Counted from the first letter of the stretch, positions 24,110 to 33,099 are shown. The stretch is DNA of 64,000 nt from Catenuloplanes niger (GCF_031458255.1 NZ_JAVDYC010000001.1:3047001-3111000), one strand, 5' to 3'. A program made the numbers and translations. Notes: a model not told the origin generated them from the sequence alone.

Positions 24110-24597
24110 GCCCCCTGGGATATCGGCAGCAGTGGACGGACCCGGTCCGCGTACGCGGGCAGCAGCGGGTCCTCGGCGAAGGTCCGGTCGACGAGGTAGA
24201 GCCCGCGGGCCGCGGTGATCGCGCCGAGCTCGGCCAGGACCGGCTTGAGCAGCAGTTCCGGCGCGAGCGCGTGGCCGGGCCCGGCGCCGAGCATCAGCGG
24301 CAGCGCGTGCACGCCGGCCAGCCCGTCCGCCGGGATCTGGTCGAGGAAGAGCTTGAGCAGCCCGCTGTACGTGGCCTTGAACGTCGGGCTCGCGAAGATC
24401 ACCACATCGGACTTGGCCACGGCGGCGACCGCGTCGGCGACGCCCGGGTCACCCCAGCCGAGCAGGCCGGGGCCGAGGTCGATCACGTCGATCACCAGGT
24501 CGGGCGCGCCGCCGGTGAGTGTCTCGGCGAGGAGGACCCCGGCGGCGAGGGTGCGGGACTTCGGCTTCGGATTCCCCGCGACGACAGCGATGCTCAC
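24106..24597 (-). CDS. NADPH-dependent FMN reductase (SsuE/MsuE-like)
   Basis: A 163-aa flavodoxin-fold reductase. It has the N-terminal phosphate loop AVVAGNPKPKSRT, then SDVVIFASPTFKATYSGLLKLFLDQIP, a signature of the SsuE/MsuE group, and a C-terminal LGAITAARGLYLVD. It would reduce FMN with NAD(P)H. First gene of a two-gene operon with the flavin reductase-like protein, start GTG 24597. The upstream 24598-24660 region contains GTTACCCGGTAGGGATTAC, whose near-mirror arrangement may be a control site, but no regulator is assigned. Confidence 0.85.
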   Translation of the reverse strand: MSIAVVAGNPKPKSRTLAAGVLLAETLTGGAPDLVIDVIDLGPGLLGWGDPGVADAVAAVAKSDVVIFASPTFKATYSGLLKLFLDQIPADGLAGVHALPLMLGAGPGHALAPELLLKPVLAELGAITAARGLYLVDRTFAEDPLLPAYADRVRPLLPISQGA

Positions 24598-24761
24598 CAG
24601 CGACCCCGCATTCCATTGTTACCCGGTAGGGATTACGGGCTATTCTGCCCGATCACCGGCACTCACGGGAAGTGCCCCACCTCACCTCCGGTATATCCCG
24701 CGACGGCGGGGAGTACCGCATCACACCCCGGCGGCCGCGGACCGCACGTATCGACGGTGAG

Positions 24762-25454
24762 CTACCAGGGCACCTCACCGGACTCGCCGATGAACCGGCC
24801 GGTGGAGTCGCCCAGGGCGGCGCGGACCACGATCGCGGCGCCGTCCGCGGCGGTGCGGGTGCCGGTCCGGTGGTTGAGGTCGGTGGCGCAGAGGCCCGGG
24901 TCGACGGAGACGACCGTGACCGGGGTGTCGCGCAGATCGGCGGCGTAGGCGAGGGTCACGCCGTTCAGCGCGGCCTTGGCAGAACTGTAGGACATCACCG
25001 GGATCCCGGCGTCCGGCGCGGCCAGCAGCGTCAGCGAGCCGAGACCACTGGAGACGTTCACGATGCGGCCGCCCGCGGATCGGCGCAGCAGCGGCAGGAA
25101 CGCGCGCGTCACCGTGACCACGCCGAACACGTTCACCTCGTACGAGGTCCGCAGATCCGCGGCCGTCAGGTCCGCCGGACGGCCCCAGCCGGTCAGCACG
25201 CCCGCATTGTTGACCAATACGTCCAGGCGGCCGAACTCGTCGGTGACCCGTGTCACGGCCGCGGCCACCGACGCGGCGTCGGTGACGTCCAGCCGCACCG
25301 GCACCGCCCCGATCTCCCCGGACGCCGCCGCGCCGCGGGCCTCGTCCCGCGCGCCGAGCAGCACCGTCAGTCCGGCGGCGGCCAGGCCGCGCGCCGTCTC
25401 GAACCCGATTCCCTTGTTCGCCCCGGTCACCAGGGCGATCCGCACGTCATCCAT
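24762..25454 (-). CDS. Short-chain dehydrogenase/reductase
   Basis: A 230-aa complete SDR: cofactor loop VTGANKGIG, DVLVNNAGV, IVNVSSGLGS and the active site Y-SSAK in MSYSSAKAALNGVTLAYA. The PGLCATDLN loop follows. The protein ends shortly after, typical of the carbonyl-reductase-like group using NADPH. Start ATG 25454. It is divergent from a MmyB-type XRE regulator 80 nt away, a common actinomycete pairing in which the regulator controls the SDR. Confidence 0.88.
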   Translation of the reverse strand: MDDVRIALVTGANKGIGFETARGLAAAGLTVLLGARDEARGAAASGEIGAVPVRLDVTDAASVAAAVTRVTDEFGRLDVLVNNAGVLTGWGRPADLTAADLRTSYEVNVFGVVTVTRAFLPLLRRSAGGRIVNVSSGLGSLTLLAAPDAGIPVMSYSSAKAALNGVTLAYAADLRDTPVTVVSVDPGLCATDLNHRTGTRTAADGAAIVVRAALGDSTGRFIGESGEVPW

Positions 25455-25534
25455 GCCGAGCAGCCTGGAACGTCCACGGCCGTGGGATAAGAGGACCGGT
25501 GAGTCCCTGGTTCGCCGCGACCACGACCGGCACG

Positions 25535-26365
25535 ATGAACGACATGGACCGTCGCACCCTCGCCGACTTCCTGCGCGCCCGGCGCGCGGCCGTCCGGCCG
25601 GACCACCCCGGGCCGCGCCGGCGGACACCCGGCCTGCGCCGGGAGGAGGTCGCCCAGCGCGCCGGCATGTCCGCCGACTACTACACGCGGCTGGAACAGG
25701 CGCGCGGGCCACGGCCGTCCCGGCAGGTGCTGACCGCGCTCGCCCGCGCGCTACGGCTGACCCGCAGCGAGCGCGTGCACCTGTTCGCACTGGTCGACCT
25801 GGCGGCAGACACGCCGGACGGGCCGCCCCAGGACGTACCCACCGGGATAGTGCAGTTGATCGACCGTCTCGACGACACGCCCGCGTTCGTGATCGACGCC
25901 GTGCACACCCTGCTGGCCTGGAACCGGATGGCGGTCGCGCTGCTGTGCGACCCACTGATCTGGCCGCCCGACGACCGGAACCTGATCTGGCAGCTGTTCG
26001 GCAACCCGGTCACCGACCACGACGACCCGCAGGTCGACGCGCACGCCCGTCAGTGCCTCGCCGACCTGCGACGGGCCGCCGCCCGGTACCCGGACAGCCC
26101 CGCGGTGACCGGCCTGATCGCCCGGCTGCGCGGCACCGGCGACGGGTTCGTGCGGCGGTGGGACGGCTACCCGGTCGACCCGCCGCGCGTCACGTCCACC
26201 AAGCGGATCCCGCACCCGGTCGTCGGCGACCTCGACCTCGACTGCCAGACCCTCGATCTCACCGACCGTGACCAGCGGCTCATCCTCTACACCGCGGTAC
26301 CGGGCAGCACCTCGCACCGGGCGCTGCGGCGGCTCAGCGCGTCCTGTGCCGCACCGCGTCGATGA
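25535..26365 (+). CDS. XRE-family regulator with MmyB-like ligand-binding domain
   Basis: A 276-aa regulator. The helix-turn-helix at about residues 8-75 (TLADFLRARRAAVRP, GLRREEVAQRAGMSADYYTRLEQARG) is followed by the MmyB-like PAS domain (VQLIDRLDDTPAFVIDAVHTLLAWNRMAVALL through HPVVGDLDLDCQTLDL). Members bind hydrophobic ligands. ATG 25535 and ATG 25544 are both plausible starts; the frame also extends to 25499. Divergent from the SDR gene, which it probably regulates. Confidence 0.88.
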   Translation: MNDMDRRTLADFLRARRAAVRPDHPGPRRRTPGLRREEVAQRAGMSADYYTRLEQARGPRPSRQVLTALARALRLTRSERVHLFALVDLAADTPDGPPQDVPTGIVQLIDRLDDTPAFVIDAVHTLLAWNRMAVALLCDPLIWPPDDRNLIWQLFGNPVTDHDDPQVDAHARQCLADLRRAAARYPDSPAVTGLIARLRGTGDGFVRRWDGYPVDPPRVTSTKRIPHPVVGDLDLDCQTLDLTDRDQRLILYTAVPGSTSHRALRRLSASCAAPRR

Positions 26366-26459
26366 CGTCCGGGCGCAGCAGGTGGCCGAAGCCGGCCCGG
26401 TCGGGCCGGGACACCTCGTCCGGGCGGTCGGTGCCGAGCGTGTCGGCGCGTCGTGGGTG

Positions 26460-26912
26460 TCAGCGCGCGGCCTCGATCGCCGCCCTGAAGTCCGGGGCGG
26501 CCCCGATCTGGGCGAGCAGCACGTTCGCCGCGTTGTAGCAGTTGAACTTCACGACTTTCCCGGCGCGGAGATACCAGAGATCCGCGGCCGGTACGTCGAT
26601 CCGGTTACCGGTCGGGCGGATGTCGCCGATCGGGGTCGGGAATGCGCCGAGATGCGTTCCCTGAATGCGAAGTTCGACGGCCACGACATCACCGAGCACG
26701 TGCACGTCGAGCAGCTCACGATGAATGTCGGGGAAAACGCTCGCCAGGCCCGCCAGCGCCTGGGGAATCTGCTCGCCGCGGAAGGTCTGCGCATTCGGCA
26801 CGTCGTTGAACGTCCCGTCCTCGGCGAACAGGGCGCGGAACCCGTCTCCGTCGAGGACGTCCCCCTCCGCCAGCCGGTACGCCTCACGAACGACCTCTTC
26901 GCTGCTTCTCAC
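26460..26912 (-). CDS. SnoaL-like (NTF2-fold) protein
   Basis: A 150-aa single-domain NTF2-fold protein: VVREAYRLAEGDVLDGDGFRALFAEDGTFNDVPN, FRGEQIPQALAGLASVFPDIHRELLDVHVLGDVVAVE and ADLWYLRAGKVVKFNCYN. The fold covers polyketide cyclases, isomerases and detoxification enzymes, so the substrate is open. GTG 26912 is chosen because AGGAGA lies 6 nt upstream. Divergent from a TetR gene with an operator between them. Confidence 0.82.
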   Translation of the reverse strand: MRSSEEVVREAYRLAEGDVLDGDGFRALFAEDGTFNDVPNAQTFRGEQIPQALAGLASVFPDIHRELLDVHVLGDVVAVELRIQGTHLGAFPTPIGDIRPTGNRIDVPAADLWYLRAGKVVKFNCYNAANVLLAQIGAAPDFRAAIEAAR

Positions 26913-26963
26913 TTCTGCTCTCCTCGGTGCTCGGTGTCGCTCCGGCACCACGCTAACAAGTTT

Positions 26964-26979
26964 TTGACGAAACGGTCAA
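26964..26979. promoter_or_regulatory. Operator/promoter between SnoaL-like and TetR genes
   Basis: TTGACGAAACGGTCAA has TTGAC and GTCAA arms. It overlaps a TTGACG -35-like box, and TAGGCT at 26985-26990 lies 7 nt before the TetR ATG (leaderless type). Binding by the adjacent TetR protein, with autoregulation, is the likely role. Confidence 0.6.
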
Positions 26980-26997
26980 TAACGTAGGCTTGCTCAC

Positions 26998-27624
26998 ATG
27001 GCCCGGCCCCGCAAGTTCGTCGAGAGTGATGTCGTCAGCAGCGCCAGTGAGGTGTTCGCGGTGCACGGTCTTGCCGCCGCGACACTGGACGACCTGGTGC
27101 GGGCGACCGGCCTGGGGAAGCAGAGCCTGTACAACGCGTTCGGCGGGAAGCGGGAATTGTTTCTGCGGGCGCTGTCCGAGGACCGGGAGGAGGCGGCGCG
27201 CGCCGTCTCGGAAGCACTCGGGCACGACGACGCGTCGCCCCTGGAACGCATTCGCGGTCACCTGCTCTCGATGGCGATCGAGTTCAGCGGCAGCGATCGC
27301 CGGGTCTCGCTCACCACCCGCGCGCTGGTCGAATCGACCGGCGAGGAGGATCCACTGTCGACGGCCACGAAGGCCGGCATCGAGCAGCTCGCCGGGGTCT
27401 ACGCCCAGTGCCTGGAACACGCGCGGGCGAACGGGGATCTCCCCGACGACGCGAACGTGCAGTCGCTGGCGGTCTACTTCGTCGCCGTCACCCGCGGGAT
27501 GGAGTTGCTCGGCCGCGCCGGCGTCGGCCGCGGCGTCCTCACCGCGGTCGCACTCGACGCGTTCCGCGTGCTCAACGGCCGGCGGACGGAAGAGCCCGGC
27601 GACCGCCCGCCCGCACCGGAATGA
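26998..27624 (+). CDS. TetR-family transcriptional regulator
   Basis: A 208-aa regulator with an N-terminal helix-turn-helix (SASEVFAVHGLAAATLDDLVRATGLGKQSLYNAFGGKRELF) and an AcrR-like C-terminal domain (TTRALVESTGEEDPLS). The ATG follows a TAGGCT hexamer by 7 nt, so the mRNA is probably leaderless. It shares a 85-nt control region and a palindromic operator with the divergent SnoaL-like gene. Confidence 0.9.
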   Translation: MARPRKFVESDVVSSASEVFAVHGLAAATLDDLVRATGLGKQSLYNAFGGKRELFLRALSEDREEAARAVSEALGHDDASPLERIRGHLLSMAIEFSGSDRRVSLTTRALVESTGEEDPLSTATKAGIEQLAGVYAQCLEHARANGDLPDDANVQSLAVYFVAVTRGMELLGRAGVGRGVLTAVALDAFRVLNGRRTEEPGDRPPAPE

Positions 27625-27804
27625 CCACCGACGCCGGCCACCGCCACGCGGTGCCGGTCGTCACGCACAGCGCGATCCCGGAGCCCGGCGCCGCGACGGT
27701 CGGCACCCGATCGACGTGGATGTCCGGCGGCCACCTCGTCCGGCAATCGCCTCTCGCGCCGGAGGGCCTCGCGCCCGGCCGGATGGATCGTGCACTGTGG
27801 CCGG

Positions 27805-28344
27805 TCAGTCCGTGGGGCGGTCCGTGCGGTAGACGTAATGGCGCCGGTCGTCGGCCGGGTTGTCCGGGTCGATCTCGCCGTGGGCGACGCGGGTCAGGCC
27901 CGCCCTCTCCAGTGCCCGCCACGACGGGGCGTTGTCGGCGTGCACCGCCACGATCACGCACTCGGCGTCCCGGTGGTCGGCCCACAGGTGGGCGAGCGCC
28001 GAGCGGATCATGCGGGTGCCGAGCCCTCGCCCGACGTGTGCCGCGTCGCCGATCAGGTAGTCGATCGTCATCGCCCGGGGCGGCACCGCGGTGAGCGGCG
28101 TCAGCTCGTCGAGGTACTCGGGGTAGTCGTGCAGGAACGAGCGTTGCAGCAACCCGATCGGGGTGCCGTCGACGAACGCCAGCAGGTCCTCGTTCGGTTC
28201 CGCGCCGCGCGCGGACGGCCCGAAGTCGCGCTCGACGGCCGCCGCGGACGTCTCGTGATGCCACCAGCGGGCCACGTGCGGCTCCGCCAGCCAGCGCGCC
28301 AGCAGCGGGAAGTCGTCCGGGGTGACGTGCCGCCAGGTCATCAT
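27805..28344 (-). CDS. GNAT acetyltransferase (AAC(6')-like)
   Basis: A 179-aa GNAT enzyme using acetyl-CoA. N-terminal TPDDFPLLARWLAEPHVARWW and the acetyl-CoA loop GDAAHVGRGLGTRMIRSAL, with DYLIGD and VHADNAPSWRALERAGL, match the group that includes aminoglycoside 6'-N-acetyltransferases and siderophore-type acyltransferases. The substrate is not determined. ATG 28344 is followed by a second ATG at 28341. Divergent from the CGNR regulator; 27625-27804, between it and the convergent TetR gene, holds nothing recognisable. Confidence 0.85.
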   Translation of the reverse strand: MMTWRHVTPDDFPLLARWLAEPHVARWWHHETSAAAVERDFGPSARGAEPNEDLLAFVDGTPIGLLQRSFLHDYPEYLDELTPLTAVPPRAMTIDYLIGDAAHVGRGLGTRMIRSALAHLWADHRDAECVIVAVHADNAPSWRALERAGLTRVAHGEIDPDNPADDRRHYVYRTDRPTD

Positions 28345-28350
28345 GTGGCT

Positions 28351-28365
28351 GACGGTAACACCGTC
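28351..28365. promoter_or_regulatory. Inverted repeat between GNAT and CGNR genes
   Basis: GACGGT-AAC-ACCGTC is a perfect 6-bp inverted repeat in the 49-nt divergent gap, and a further ACCGTC half-site follows at 28371-28376. It is likely the binding site of the CGNR regulator. Confidence 0.5.
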
Positions 28366-28393
28366 CTCGTACCGTCAGCATAGGCTTTATCGC

Positions 28394-28939
28394 GTGGATG
28401 ACGTGGAGCTGCCGCTGCTGGGCACCGAACCGCTGGTCGTGGAGTTCGCCAACACGCGGTACGGCGACCGGGACCTCCTCGGCACGGCCGAACTGGCCGG
28501 GCTGTGGTTCACCGCGGCCGGGGCGCCACCGGCACGGGACACCGCGGCGGCCAGGGCGCTGCGCGACAGCGTCCACACGCTGTTCACGGCGACGGTCACC
28601 GGCGCGACGCCATCCGCGACCGCGATCACGCACGTCAACGAGGTCGCCGCCGGGGCGCCGACGTCCCCGCGGCTGGTCCGGCTCTCCACCGGGGCGCTCG
28701 GCGCGGGCGGCCGGCGGGGCGGCGCCACCGGTGATGCCGCGCTGCTCGGCGGCCTGGCCACCGCCTGCGTCGAACTGCTCACCGGCGATCAGGCCGGTTC
28801 GCTGTGCCGCTGCGCGGGCCCGGACTGCGGCCTGTTCTTCGTGCGGCACCATCCGCGCCGGCGCTACTGCCACGAGTCCTGCGGCCACCGCGACCGCCAG
28901 CAGCGGTACTACCGTAGACGCGCGGCGGATCGGCACTGA
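28394..28939 (+). CDS. CGNR zinc-finger regulator
   Basis: A 181-aa protein with an N-terminal stress-response-associated domain (LLGTEPLVVEFANTRYGDRDLL). The C-terminal zinc finger is CRCAGPDCGLFFVRHH then RRYCHESCGHRDRQQRYY. The CGNR box reads C-G-H-R here. GTG 28394 is chosen because TAGGCT at 28381-28386 lies 7 nt upstream, the leaderless pattern; an upstream frame to 28322 crosses the divergent promoter. It probably controls the divergent GNAT gene. Confidence 0.85.
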   Translation: MDDVELPLLGTEPLVVEFANTRYGDRDLLGTAELAGLWFTAAGAPPARDTAAARALRDSVHTLFTATVTGATPSATAITHVNEVAAGAPTSPRLVRLSTGALGAGGRRGGATGDAALLGGLATACVELLTGDQAGSLCRCAGPDCGLFFVRHHPRRRYCHESCGHRDRQQRYYRRRAADRH

Positions 28940-28972
28940 CCACGGCGTTCTCCGGCGGGCCGGCGCCACGCC

Positions 28973-30115
28973 TCAGGCGGGCCGGTGACGGGTGCGCCGG
29001 CGGAGGACGGTGTCGGCGATGGGCAGTCCGAGGTGGATCGCGGCGCGGAAGAGCACCGGGTTGCTCAGGCGGCGTTGCCAGTGGAGGGCGGGGCGCGCCT
29101 CGTCGACGGCCGCGGGGGCGTAGGTGAGCAGGCGCGGCTGGTAGGCGCCCGGATCGCCGGTGGCCAGGTCGCGGGCGAGGTGGGTGGCGTCGAGGATGGC
29201 GGTGCTGGCACCGGCGCCGGCGGTCGGGGGCATCGGGTGCACGGCGTCGCCGAGCAGCGTGACCGGGCCCGGCGGCCAGGGTTGCAGCGCGGCGGGGAAG
29301 TGGAACGGGAACGCGGCGACACTGCCCGGCTCGGCGCCGTCGACCAGCGCGTGGAAGTGGGGGGTCCAGCGGGCGGTCAGCCGGTGCGCCAGCGCGGTGA
29401 GGTCGGAACCGGTGGCGGCCAGCGGCGCGGCCACGGACCAGACCACGTACGGGTCCTCCGCGGCCGGGTCGTCGCCGGGCCGGTCGTGCAGGGCGAGGAA
29501 CGCACCCACGCCACCCGGGCCGATCATGAAGGCGAGCCCGTGCCGGAGGTCGGGCGGGATGCGCTGCGGCAGCGGCGAGCGGCCGGCGATGCCGATGACG
29601 CCGGAGCGGACCGCGGTGGAGCGGCCCACCCACTGGCGGGCGATCCGCGAGCCGGCGCCGTCCGCGGCGACCAGCAGGCCGACCTCGTCGCCGGTGGACA
29701 GGGTGACGGAGGAGCCGGAGACGGTGTAGCCGGTCACCGGCGTACCCCAGCGGATCCTCGTTTCCAGGCCGCGGGCCAGGACGGTCCGCAGCGGGCGGCG
29801 GCCGATCAGCAGGATCTCGCCGTCGTGCGTGATCGGGATGCGCAGCCGGGCGCGGCCGCGGTGGTCGAGCACGGTGAACCGGCGGAACGAGGAGGCACCC
29901 GCACCGCAGGCGCGCAACGCGTGCAGGGACGTGGCCGGGAGCGTCGCGGCGAGCGCGGCGAACGCCTCCTCGGTCAGGTGCAGCCGGTATCCGTCGGTGT
30001 CGGACGGTCCGGCGTCGCGGTCGAACACGACGCAGTCGATGCCGCGGCGCGTCAGCGCGTGTGCCAGCGTCAGGCCGCCGATCCCGGCGCCGACGATGCC
30101 CACTCGTTGTCTCAT
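28973..30115 (-). CDS. FAD-dependent monooxygenase
   Basis: A 380-aa class A flavin monooxygenase. It has the FAD dinucleotide loop GIVGAGIGGLTLAHAL, the linking RRPLRTVLA region, LLVAADGAGSRIARQWV (D-G motif) and TLLGDAVHPMPPTAGAGASTAILDA (GD motif). The first 110 residues include a lipid-like binding loop. Start ATG 30115, with GAGGGG immediately before it. It lies 41 nt after the alpha/beta hydrolase gene in the same direction, so they form an operon controlled by the divergent TetR at 31177. Confidence 0.9.
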   Translation of the reverse strand: MRQRVGIVGAGIGGLTLAHALTRRGIDCVVFDRDAGPSDTDGYRLHLTEEAFAALAATLPATSLHALRACGAGASSFRRFTVLDHRGRARLRIPITHDGEILLIGRRPLRTVLARGLETRIRWGTPVTGYTVSGSSVTLSTGDEVGLLVAADGAGSRIARQWVGRSTAVRSGVIGIAGRSPLPQRIPPDLRHGLAFMIGPGGVGAFLALHDRPGDDPAAEDPYVVWSVAAPLAATGSDLTALAHRLTARWTPHFHALVDGAEPGSVAAFPFHFPAALQPWPPGPVTLLGDAVHPMPPTAGAGASTAILDATHLARDLATGDPGAYQPRLLTYAPAAVDEARPALHWQRRLSNPVLFRAAIHLGLPIADTVLRRRTRHRPA

Positions 30116-30156
30116 CCCCTCAGGATGCGGCGTGCCCGGGCAAGATCGGGGGGCGC

Positions 30157-31110
30157 TCAGCCGAGGAACGCCGCGACGTCGGCCGCGATCTCGTCGGGGT
30201 ACTCGCCGTTGATCGCGTGGGACGCCGCCGGATAGACCTTGACCGTGGCGGCCGGGAGCAGCCGTCGGGCGGTGTCCGCGGCCGCGGCCGAGTCGTGCAT
30301 GCGGGACGCGCCGGCCATCAGCAGCAGCACCGGCGCGGTGACGCCGCGCAGCGCGTCGTCGGACGGGCGGACCGGGGCGGACAGCTTGACCGTGTAGGTC
30401 TGCAGCCCCGCCTCGATCATGCGGGCGACCGGCTCGTCCTCGACCGGCGCGTCGTTCGCGGTCCAGCCGGCGAAGCTGTCGCGCCAGGAGCGCGGTGCCC
30501 AGCGGAACGCGACCGGGATCGAGCGCAGCACCACGTCGAACGACAGGTCGCCGAAGACCAGGATCGGGTCGAGCAGGACGACGCCGGCGATCTTCTCCGG
30601 GTGGTGGACGGCGAGGTTCATCGCGGTCCAGCCGCCGAACGACAGCCCGAACAGGTGAATCCGCGGTTCGGGCAGCGCGAGCAGCACCTCGTGCAGCCAC
30701 CGGGCGTGGTCGGCCGGGGTGGCGACCGGGCGCTGCTGCACGCTCATGCCCGGCTCGCCGAGCAGGTCGAGGGTGTAGACACCGCGCTGCCGGAGAAGCG
30801 ACGGCAGGTTGTCGGCCCAGACCGGCGAGGCGGACGCGCGGCCGGGCAGGAGCAGCAGCGGCGCCGCGGCCGGGTCGGCGCCGCCGGCGAAGTGGTAGAC
30901 GCGGACCACGCCGTACCCGGTGCGGACGTCGACGGTCCGGTCCGGGGCCGGCATGCGGGCCATCGCCGCGCGATAGGCGCCGGTGAACCGGTCGGCCGCC
31001 GCGGCGGAGGTGAAGTAGCCGACCGGGGACGGGTCCCGCAGCGCGTAGGCGACCACGGCCGCGATCACCGTGACCCCGACGGCCGTGGCGACGAGCACCT
31101 TCTTAACCAT
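30157..31110 (-). CDS. Membrane-anchored alpha/beta hydrolase
   Basis: A 317-aa protein with an N-terminal signal anchor (VLVATAVGVTVIAAVVAYAL). The hydrolase fold has the nucleophile elbow GLSFGG, a LDLLGEPGMS loop at the oxyanion region, an acid near VTAPVLLLMAGASRM and the catalytic His in YPAASHAINGEYP. The substrate is unknown. First gene of an operon with the FAD monooxygenase. Its ATG is 66 nt from the divergent TetR start, with an operator between. Confidence 0.88.
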   Translation of the reverse strand: MVKKVLVATAVGVTVIAAVVAYALRDPSPVGYFTSAAAADRFTGAYRAAMARMPAPDRTVDVRTGYGVVRVYHFAGGADPAAAPLLLLPGRASASPVWADNLPSLLRQRGVYTLDLLGEPGMSVQQRPVATPADHARWLHEVLLALPEPRIHLFGLSFGGWTAMNLAVHHPEKIAGVVLLDPILVFGDLSFDVVLRSIPVAFRWAPRSWRDSFAGWTANDAPVEDEPVARMIEAGLQTYTVKLSAPVRPSDDALRGVTAPVLLLMAGASRMHDSAAAADTARRLLPAATVKVYPAASHAINGEYPDEIAADVAAFLG

Positions 31111-31112
31111 GA

Positions 31113-31128
31113 GGTCAGATTACTGACC
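31113..31128. promoter_or_regulatory. TetR-type operator
   Basis: GGTCAG-ATTA-CTGACC: two perfect 6-bp arms with a 4-bp centre, 2 nt upstream of the hydrolase start codon. A TACGGT hexamer at 31165-31170 sits 6 nt before the TetR GTG, giving a leaderless promoter for the regulator. Confidence 0.7.
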
Positions 31129-31176
31129 GCATGGTAGAAAATTCAACCGCTGAGTCAGATCGGGTACGGTGAGCGC

Positions 31177-31749
31177 GTGCCATCCACGAATGCCAGCAAG
31201 CCGCTCACCCTCACCGAGCAGGCACGACGCGCACAGCTGATCGGTGTCGCCATCGAGACGGTGGCCGCGCACGGCTACGGCGGGACGTCGCTCGCCCGGA
31301 TCGCCGAGGCGGCCGGCATCTCCAAGGCCGCGGTCCTCTACCACTTCCCGTCCAAGGACGCGGTGCTCCGGGCCGCCTACGCCTCGGTGCTGGAGTCGCT
31401 GGTCGCGCACGTCGGCGCCGCGGTCGAGCCGCACACCGGCGCGGCCGCGGTCGAGGCCTACATCCGCGCGCTGGTCGGCTACACGCGCCTGCACCCGGAC
31501 CACACCCGCATGATCATCGAGTCGCTGGTCGCGGAGGTGGACCCACCCGGCGGCCCGGGCCGGCACGAGACCGTGGCCGGGCTGGTCACCGCCGCCGTGG
31601 CCGCGGGCGACTACCCGGCCGGCACCGACGTGCGGACCACCGCCGTGATCGTCAACGGCGCCGTCGACGCGATCGTCTCGGCCGGCCTCGCCGACCCGGC
31701 GTTCGACACGGCGCGCGCGGCGGAGCAGCTGATCACGATGTTGCGGTGA
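31177..31749 (+). CDS. TetR-family transcriptional regulator
   Basis: A 190-aa regulator with a clear helix-turn-helix (IGVAIETVAAHGYGGTSLARIAEAAGISKAAVLYHFPSKDAVL) and a short ligand domain. GTG 31177 is preceded at 6 nt by a TACGGT box, so translation is leaderless. It should repress the divergent hydrolase-monooxygenase operon through the GGTCAG palindrome. Its last 17 nt overlap the convergent reductase gene. Confidence 0.9.
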   Translation: MPSTNASKPLTLTEQARRAQLIGVAIETVAAHGYGGTSLARIAEAAGISKAAVLYHFPSKDAVLRAAYASVLESLVAHVGAAVEPHTGAAAVEAYIRALVGYTRLHPDHTRMIIESLVAEVDPPGGPGRHETVAGLVTAAVAAGDYPAGTDVRTTAVIVNGAVDAIVSAGLADPAFDTARAAEQLITMLR

Positions 31750-32575
31750 GTGCGGTCAGGCCCTCGCCGGCCCGGCCGGCCGCGACGAGCGCCTCGACCC
31801 GCGCCAGCACCGCCGCGAGACCACCGTCCCCGAGCCGCCCGCCGGCCCGCGTCCCGGCGAGCCGGCGCAGCACGGCCAGATGTTCCGCCAGAGTCGCCGG
31901 GCCGGGCGGATACGTGCCGTCGCGCATCTCCCCAACCGTCGCCGGCACGCCACCGGCCACGTGACCGAGCTGCACACCGGCCGCCGCGACGAACTCGCCG
32001 AGGTCGCCACCCGCCGCCCGTACCGTGTCGAGCGCTCTGAGCAGGCCCAGCTGGGCGTCGTACCAGAGGCCGAACAGCGCGAGATCCCAGACCGCGGCCG
32101 CGTCCGGCGCCTCCCCCACGAACCGCGCGGTGCCGAGCAGACCGAGCGTCGCCGCGTGCGCGTCGAAGACGGCCCGGGACCCGGCGTAGAGGAACGTGGC
32201 GGCCGGCGTGCCGATCGCGCCCGGTGCGGCCTGCACGCCCGCGTCGAGATACGCCGCGCCGAGGTCGGCGGCCCGCGCGGCGGCGGCCCGCGCCTCCGCC
32301 GGTGTGCCGGTGCAGAGCGCCACGACGGTCCGCCCGGACAGGCTCTCGCCCAGCCCGTCCAGGCACTCCCGCACCGCCGGATAGCCGGTGAGCGCGAGCA
32401 GGACCGGGTCCCCGCCCGCCGCGCGCAGCGTGCCCGCCCGCCGGGCACCGGCCGCCACCAGCGGGGACGCGCGATCCGGCGTGCGGTTCCAGACCACCAC
32501 GTCCTGTCCGGCGCCGAGCAGCGCCCGGGCCGCCGCGGCGCCGATCGCGCCCGTACCGATCACCGAGACCACCAT
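31733..32575 (-). CDS. NAD(P)-binding reductase, imine reductase/6PGDH-like
   Basis: A 280-aa protein. The N-terminal Rossmann domain has SVIGTGAIGAAAARALLGAG and a WNRTPDRA loop suited to NADPH. A helical C-terminal dimerisation domain (WDLALFGLWYDAQLGLLRAL, FVAAAGVQLGHVAG) follows. The layout and DAGVQAAPGAIGTP segment match the imine-reductase-like branch of the 6-phosphogluconate/beta-hydroxyacid dehydrogenase superfamily. The substrate is unknown. Convergent with the TetR gene and overlapping it by 17 nt. Confidence 0.85.
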   Translation of the reverse strand: MVVSVIGTGAIGAAAARALLGAGQDVVVWNRTPDRASPLVAAGARRAGTLRAAGGDPVLLALTGYPAVRECLDGLGESLSGRTVVALCTGTPAEARAAAARAADLGAAYLDAGVQAAPGAIGTPAATFLYAGSRAVFDAHAATLGLLGTARFVGEAPDAAAVWDLALFGLWYDAQLGLLRALDTVRAAGGDLGEFVAAAGVQLGHVAGGVPATVGEMRDGTYPPGPATLAEHLAVLRRLAGTRAGGRLGDGGLAAVLARVEALVAAGRAGEGLTALTATS

Positions 32576-32604
32576 GCCGGTCAGCCTCCGACATCAACCC
32601 GGCT

Positions 32605-33099
32605 TCAGGTCAAGGGGTGCAGTTCCACGTCGCGCAGCGCACCGGCGTCGATCACCGCGGTCAGGTACGTACGGAACGGCTGCCGGCGCCGGTCCGTCGG
32701 GCTGCCCGGGTTGAGCAGCCGCAGCCCACCCGGCGCGGTCGTGTCCCACGGGATGTGCGAGTGCCCGAAGACCAGCACGTCGGTGTCCGGATACGCGGCC
32801 GCGCAGCGCGCCTCGCGCCCCTTGGCGTCCCCGGTCTCGTGCACCACCGCGAGCCGCACGCCGTCCAGCTCCGCCCGCGCGACCTCGGGCAGCCGGGCCC
32901 GCAGCGCCGGGCCGTCGTTGTTGCCGTAGCAGGCGATCAGCCGCCGCGACCGCCGCTCCACCGCGTCCAGCAGCGGCACGTCCACCCAGTCCCCCGCGTG
33001 CACGACCACGTCCGCGGCGCCGACCGCGTCCCACACCTCACCCGGCAGATCCTTGGCCCGCTTCGGCACGTGCGTGTCCGCCAACAGCACCAGACGCAT
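32605..33099 (-). CDS. Metallophosphoesterase (YfcE/MJ0936-like)
   Basis: A 164-aa calcineurin-like phosphoesterase with the complete metal-ligand set: LLADTHVPKR (D-x-H), VVHAGDWVD (GD), CYGNNDGP (GNxD), VVHETGD and FGHSHIPWD (GHSH). A phosphodiesterase on an unknown substrate is expected. Divergent from the Rieske protein gene, with 47 nt between the starts. Confidence 0.9.
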   Translation of the reverse strand: MRLVLLADTHVPKRAKDLPGEVWDAVGAADVVVHAGDWVDVPLLDAVERRSRRLIACYGNNDGPALRARLPEVARAELDGVRLAVVHETGDAKGREARCAAAYPDTDVLVFGHSHIPWDTTAPGGLRLLNPGSPTDRRRQPFRTYLTAVIDAGALRDVELHPLT